A DNA stretch of 7,596 bases, from the NCBI GenBank assembly GCA_021818075.1, contig JAKAFD010000035.1:1-7596 (forward strand), in the 5' to 3' direction. The DNA comes from a bacterium. GTDB lineage: Bacteria; Patescibacteriota; Patescibacteriia; Patescibacteriales; Patescibacteriaceae. Shown piece by piece: positions 4,847 to 7,596 of the stretch (within the stretch, counting starts at the first letter, position 1; every line of letters starts with the position of its first letter). The notes beneath the pieces are model-generated. The model was not told the origin of the DNA. It saw nothing but the letters and a program-made list of their open reading frames with translations, and did no database searches. The position numbers and the translations under genes are program-made.

Positions 4847-5647
4847 TTAGTGGCTAACGATAATTATTGATTTGTCGCTTGTTTCAACCGGCTCATTATC
4901 GCCGGTCGGATAATTCCAGGCCGCCTCAATAACCTTGGCTGTCGGATAACGATATTTTTCCCCCCTCTTCGTGCCCGGGTCATTGGTAATAAATTCATCC
5001 GTGCCTTTATCATAGCCCCTGATAACTAACATATGAGTCAGCGGCCCCGGTTGTTTGTAATAAGGATTGCCTAATTTACGGCCGTTGGCCGGCATTAAAA
5101 CCAAGTTGCCTTTTAATAACTCGTCAATAATCTGTTGGCTGCCAATCAATTTAACCGCTGTCGCTTTATCATATTTAAAATAGCCCTTAAACAACCGGCT
5201 GACCGTGTCTGGCGCGTTGGTGTTAACGAAACTGCCATAAGTTTTACTTTCCCAATCGGCCATAGCCAAAATATCAGTTAACGCCTCATCGGTAGTTAAG
5301 GTCTCGCCCTTAACCCACTTCATCGCCATCAACACCGAAGCTTCTTCGCAAGCCGCTTCCTGACGCGGGTCTGACCACTCGGCCTTTGGCGCCTGCGGCG
5401 TAAATGGCACGGCCAGCACGACGGCGATTTTTTTAGTCCAGTCGGTGGTTGGGGCGGTGGGGCCGGCCAGCTCTTTTAAAATTTCCGCCATCTGGCTGCC
5501 GGTAGCGATTGTTTCCCGTCCAGCTTGAGGTATCACCACTTCCAGACTTTCTTCTTCAATCAGTTTAACGAAACCAAAAAAAATCACCGCCAAGAGTATG
5601 GCCAGCAAAGGCAGTTTCCATCTTTTGCCCGTTTTAAACCAGTTCAT
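4847..5647 (-). CDS. Membrane-anchored C39-like cysteine peptidase
   Basis: This 266-residue protein has a basic N-terminus (KTGKRWK), one membrane segment (about 12-28, LPLLAILLAVIFFGFVKLI) and an extracytoplasmic papain-like domain of the C39 type. VPFTPQAPKAEW (80-91) carries the likely oxyanion-hole glutamine Q85. Then come the putative nucleophile C100 in EAACEEASVLMAMKW, the putative catalytic histidine H205 in GPLTHMLVIRGYD, and N222/D223 in ITNDPGTKRGEKY. Classical C39 domains cleave double-glycine leaders within ABC exporters; stand-alone anchored versions like this are frequent in CPR and Gram-positive bacteria and have no settled substrate. It follows mnmA by 14 nt and precedes the nitroreductase by 11 nt. 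The start lacks a Shine-Dalgarno sequence; a TATAAT lies shortly before it, but I see no good -35. Confidence 0.82.
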   Translation of the reverse strand: MNWFKTGKRWKLPLLAILLAVIFFGFVKLIEEESLEVVIPQAGRETIATGSQMAEILKELAGPTAPTTDWTKKIAVVLAVPFTPQAPKAEWSDPRQEAACEEASVLMAMKWVKGETLTTDEALTDILAMADWESKTYGSFVNTNAPDTVSRLFKGYFKYDKATAVKLIGSQQIIDELLKGNLVLMPANGRKLGNPYYKQPGPLTHMLVIRGYDKGTDEFITNDPGTKRGEKYRYPTAKVIEAAWNYPTGDNEPVETSDKSIIIVSH

Positions 5648-5661
5648 ATTTATATTATATC

Positions 5662-6732
5662 TTATAAAACCTGATTAATCACGCCCGCGCCCTTGAGTTC
5701 GTCGCCGGCATAAATCACCGCCAATTGGCCGGGCGTAATCGCCCGCTCCGGCTGAGCAAAGGTTGTTTTAATGGTTTGCTCGTCAATTTTTTCCAAGCGC
5801 GCTTTGGTCGGCGCGTGGTGGTAGCGAATCACCACTTCGCAGTCGCCGGGCAAAACGATTTTTTTATTAACCCAGCTTAAGTCGTTAATTAAACAAATCT
5901 GGCGCCACAGCCCAGGGTCGTGCGGGTCGGCGCTGACGACCAGCTCATTGGCCGCTAAATTTTTAGCTACCACATAATACGGTCCGCCGGCGATATTGCC
6001 AATATCCTTGCGCTGACCGATAGTATAAAACACCACGCCTTCATGTTCGCCCAGTAGGCGGCCGTCAGTAGCCACGACTTTTCCGGGCTGAATTGGTAGT
6101 TTTTCTTTAAGCAGTTCCTTAATATTAACCTCACCGACAAAACATAAGCCTTGAGAATCGGGTTTGGCGGCCGTCGGCAAGTTTAACTCCTTAGCCTGGT
6201 GTCGGACTTCCTTTTTAGTCAAACCGCCCAAAGGAAAAAGCGCGCGCGACAATTCGCGCTGGCCGAGCCGGCACAAAAAATAACTTTGGTCTTTGCCCTC
6301 GTCAATACCTTTTAGCAACTTAAACTCGCCACCCGTTTCTGTAATTCGCGCATAGTGGCCGGTGGCAATTTTATCGGCGCCCAGCTTCAAAGCCCGCTCC
6401 AAAAATAATTTAAATTTAATTTCACGATTGCACATTACATCCGGATTGGGCGTCCGGCCGGCCGCGTATTCGGCATAAAAATAGTCCAAAACTTTATCGC
6501 GATATTCTTGCTCAAAATTCCAGACATAAAACGGGATGTTGAGCTGCGTCGCCACCGCGCGGGCATCGGCCACATCCCGTTCCAGGTTGCAGCAGCCGCC
6601 GAAGTCGGCCGACCAATTTTGCATGAACACGCCGACCACCTCATATCCTTTCTCCACTAACAAAGCGGCGGCCACGGAAGAATCCACACCACCACTCAAA
6701 CCGACAAATATTTTTTGTTTATTTATTGGCAT
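5662..6732 (-). CDS. mnmA: tRNA-specific 2-thiouridylase MnmA
   Basis: MnmA puts sulfur on C2 of uridine 34 in the tRNAs for Lys, Glu and Gln, using ATP and a persulfide from a sulfur relay. The 356-residue product has the usual length and all key elements: the PP-loop SGGVDSS (13-19), the catalytic cysteine C101 in NPDVMCNREIKF (96-107), ATGHYARI (123-130), KDQSYFL (147-153), and the persulfide cysteine C197 in DSQGLCFVGE (192-201). The beta-barrel C-terminal part contains FYTIGQRKDIG (235-245) and ends with PGQLAVIYAGDELKGAGVI. The ATG at 6732 fits the family start (MPINKQKIFVGLSGG). It leads a likely three-gene operon with a C39-like peptidase and a nitroreductase, neither of which has a known link to thiolation. 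Confidence 0.97.
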   Translation of the reverse strand: MPINKQKIFVGLSGGVDSSVAAALLVEKGYEVVGVFMQNWSADFGGCCNLERDVADARAVATQLNIPFYVWNFEQEYRDKVLDYFYAEYAAGRTPNPDVMCNREIKFKLFLERALKLGADKIATGHYARITETGGEFKLLKGIDEGKDQSYFLCRLGQRELSRALFPLGGLTKKEVRHQAKELNLPTAAKPDSQGLCFVGEVNIKELLKEKLPIQPGKVVATDGRLLGEHEGVVFYTIGQRKDIGNIAGGPYYVVAKNLAANELVVSADPHDPGLWRQICLINDLSWVNKKIVLPGDCEVVIRYHHAPTKARLEKIDEQTIKTTFAQPERAITPGQLAVIYAGDELKGAGVINQVL

Positions 6733-6744
6733 ATTTTAGGCCTC

Positions 6745-6773
6745 ATTGTGCCATAAAAAATTGTAAAAGGCAA
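6745..6773 (-). promoter_or_regulatory. Candidate promoter of the mnmA operon
   Basis: On the minus strand TTGCCT (6768-6773) and CACAAT (6745-6750) are 17 nt apart, each with 4 of 6 matches, and TGG precedes the -10. The predicted start near 6738 would leave only about 6 nt of leader and exclude the GAGG at 6741-6744, which otherwise would be a loosely spaced ribosome site. Either the mRNA is nearly leaderless or a different promoter is used. Confidence 0.4.
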
Positions 6774-6775
6774 CA

Positions 6776-6802
6776 AAAGGCCTATTCAATGAATAGGCCT
6801 TT
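6776..6802 (-). terminator. Intrinsic terminator of the acidic-protein gene
   Basis: Arms 6776-6786 and 6792-6802 form an 11-bp perfect stem (AAAGGCCTATT) with a 5-nt loop. On the minus strand the stem ends in TTTTG. It lies 3 nt past the stop codon at 6806 and separates this unit from mnmA. Confidence 0.8.
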
Positions 6803-6805
6803 AGC

Positions 6806-7354
6806 TTAAAGTGCGATATAGTTGGTGATTGTGATGAAGCTTAAATGTTGAACAGCGACGCCTTCTTCATCTTCGGAGTCAGCCTCTTCTTCAGCTTCAT
6901 CTTCGCTTTCCGGGCTAAGATAATAGGCTAACTGCAACTCCTCGCCCAGTATGGTTAAGTACTCAACAAAGATGGAGCCATCAAAAACATCCAGATCGGT
7001 AAAAATTTTTACCGAAAACATATCAATAGCATCTCTGTCCTGATTAAAGTCTGCTTCTCTGCCTTCTTTAACATAACTTAAGCACTCAACCCTCATTACC
7101 GTAGCGGTAGCGGTAACCGATTCTAAAAAATAGTTAACATCTTGATGCGCTAGCCTGCCATCATCATTGACATAACTGCCGACATGGCAAGAAAGTTTTG
7201 TTAATTCATTTTCCTGTTGGTCTTGACTGAGAAAATTTAATTTAAAAACAATTTTTTTGTCAATTAAATCTTCTACAAATTGCTCTTCTTTTATCAACTT
7301 TAATTTGATCAAAGACAAGCGCAACTCTTCCGGATAAAAACTGCTATTAACCAC
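6806..7354 (-). CDS. Unrecognised acidic protein downstream of tRNA-Pro
   Basis: This is a 182-residue hypothetical protein with no motif I recognise. The GTG at 7354-7352 is chosen because a near-perfect Shine-Dalgarno AAGGAGG (7360-7366) lies 5 nt before it; the encoded start is MVNSSFYPEELRLSLIKL. The frame stays open much further upstream, but that part reads through tRNA-Pro and is not coding. The protein looks soluble and mixed alpha/beta: a charged helix-like stretch (about 9-35), alternating beta-like segments (TATATVMRVECLSYV near 81-95, DMFSVKIFTDL and SIFVEYLTIL at 111-136), an acidic run of mostly Glu/Asp at about 149-164 (SPESEDEAEEEADSEDEE), and a final strand (VAVQHLSFITITNYIAL). 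There is no signal peptide or membrane segment. It has its own terminator. Function unknown; an adapter or inhibitor role for the acidic loop would be a guess. Confidence 0.7.
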   Translation of the reverse strand: MVNSSFYPEELRLSLIKLKLIKEEQFVEDLIDKKIVFKLNFLSQDQQENELTKLSCHVGSYVNDDGRLAHQDVNYFLESVTATATVMRVECLSYVKEGREADFNQDRDAIDMFSVKIFTDLDVFDGSIFVEYLTILGEELQLAYYLSPESEDEAEEEADSEDEEGVAVQHLSFITITNYIAL

Positions 7355-7359
7355 TATGC

Positions 7360-7366
7360 CCTCCTT
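7360..7366 (-). promoter_or_regulatory. Strong ribosome binding site that fixes a GTG start
   Basis: AAGGAGG on the minus strand, 5 nt before the GTG at 7354, is the strongest Shine-Dalgarno match in the window. It excludes the in-frame ATG at 7387, which has none and lies only 6 nt after the tRNA-Pro 3' end. Confidence 0.85.
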
Positions 7367-7393
7367 AAGATAATTTAAAAAGATCATTTTTTG

Positions 7394-7464
7394 TCGGGGT
7401 GCTGGGAATTGAACCCAGTCAACATGCTCCCAAAGCATGCGTACTACCGGTATACGACACCCCG
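7394..7464 (-). tRNA. tRNA-Pro(UGG)
   Basis: This 71-nt cloverleaf on the minus strand pairs acceptor CGGGGTG with CACCCCG and has discriminator A73; C1-G72 and A73 are the expected bacterial proline identity features. The D arm is GTAT/GTAC with GG in the loop. The anticodon stem CATGC/GCATG holds TTTGGGA, giving anticodon UGG with G37. The T arm is CTGGG-TTCAATT-CCCAG. CCA is not encoded (next bases CAA). The acidic-protein gene begins 39 nt downstream on the same strand, with no terminator between them, so the two are probably co-transcribed and the mRNA released by tRNA 3' processing. Confidence 0.95.
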
Positions 7465-7485
7465 AAAATAAAAAAATCAAAACGC

Positions 7486-7574
7486 AAAAGTCAAAACTAT
7501 TGTGTGCGCTACGCACACTTATTTAATGGTCGCGAAGCGACACCTAACTTTTGACCTTTAAATTTTGACCTTTG
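7486..7574. repeat. Non-coding cluster of hairpins and TTTTGACC repeats
   Basis: Upstream of tRNA-Pro lie, in order: AAAAGTCAAAA (7486-7496); a 7-bp perfect hairpin GTGTGCG-CTA-CGCACAC (7502-7518); a 5-bp hairpin GTCGC-GAA-GCGAC (7529-7541); and two exact copies of TTTTGACCTTT (7549-7559 and 7563-7573), the first AAAAGTCAAAA motif being a near inverse of these. No reading frame fits. It resembles short palindromic intergenic repeats, but the family is unknown. The rest of the window end (7575-7596) shows nothing I can assign. Confidence 0.55.
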
Positions 7575-7596
7575 ACTTAACTAAGTGCCGGGGGTG

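Noticed and set aside
7395..7463. Alternative tRNA-Pro boundaries giving G1-C72 with G73
   Set aside because: Shifting by one base adds a C-G pair and yields C1-G72 with A73, the normal bacterial proline acceptor end.
7471..7496. TTGACT plus TATTTT directly before tRNA-Pro as its promoter
   Set aside because: Transcription would then start inside the tRNA, so this cannot produce the mature 5' end.
7355..7516. N-terminal extension of the acidic protein, starting with MRSAHNSF
   Set aside because: The extension is a translation of tRNA-Pro and its flank; the AAGGAGG plus GTG at 7354 marks the real start.
1..7596. CRISPR array, insertion sequence or reassigned stop codons
   Set aside because: No regularly spaced repeats, no transposase and no in-frame TGA within the conserved proteins were seen.

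Overview
The window looks like chromosomal DNA from a small-genome bacterium, most likely a member of the Candidate Phyla Radiation (Patescibacteria). This is an inference from several features: short intergenic gaps, tRNA genes without an encoded CCA end, an S16 protein with a long Ala/Glu-rich tail, a membrane-anchored C39-like peptidase, and a HTH plus LAGLIDADG-like protein of a type common in those genomes. The standard bacterial code reads well throughout, with several GTG starts. No single marker here fixes the phylum.

Layout. At 2-1175 (+) are the 3' end of a recQ-type helicase gene and an overlapping Trm9-like methyltransferase gene. They end at a terminator shared with the convergent gene 1204-2088 (-), a PlsC-type acyltransferase. 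Next is rpsP (2214-2699, -), ending in a perfect-palindrome terminator and preceded by a leader containing a second terminator-like hairpin. At 2760-2840 two strong divergent promoters face away from each other, and their -35 boxes lie in the arms of a 12-bp inverted repeat. The rightward promoter drives an unrecognised membrane-protein locus (2907-3358, +) that appears split by a frame change. At 3430-4165 (-) are tRNA-Gly(UCC) and, directly upstream, a HTH/LAGLIDADG-like gene whose last codons and stop lie inside the tRNA gene.

The right half is one probable leftward transcription unit, mnmA - C39-like peptidase - nitroreductase (6732 down to 4275), with gaps of only 11-14 nt. Upstream of it is a separate unit: tRNA-Pro(UGG) followed by an unrecognised acidic protein (start GTG at 7354) and its own terminator. 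The last ~110 bases hold a small non-coding cluster of hairpins and TTTTGACCTTT repeats.

Most genes are housekeeping: DNA repair, tRNA modification, translation and lipid acylation. MnmA and the Trm9-like enzyme could both act on wobble uridines, but nothing in the sequence links them directly. I see no CRISPR array, no insertion sequence and no clear new multi-gene system. The items most worth a second look are the gene running into tRNA-Gly, the split membrane gene, the divergent promoter inverted repeat and the rpsP leader hairpin.
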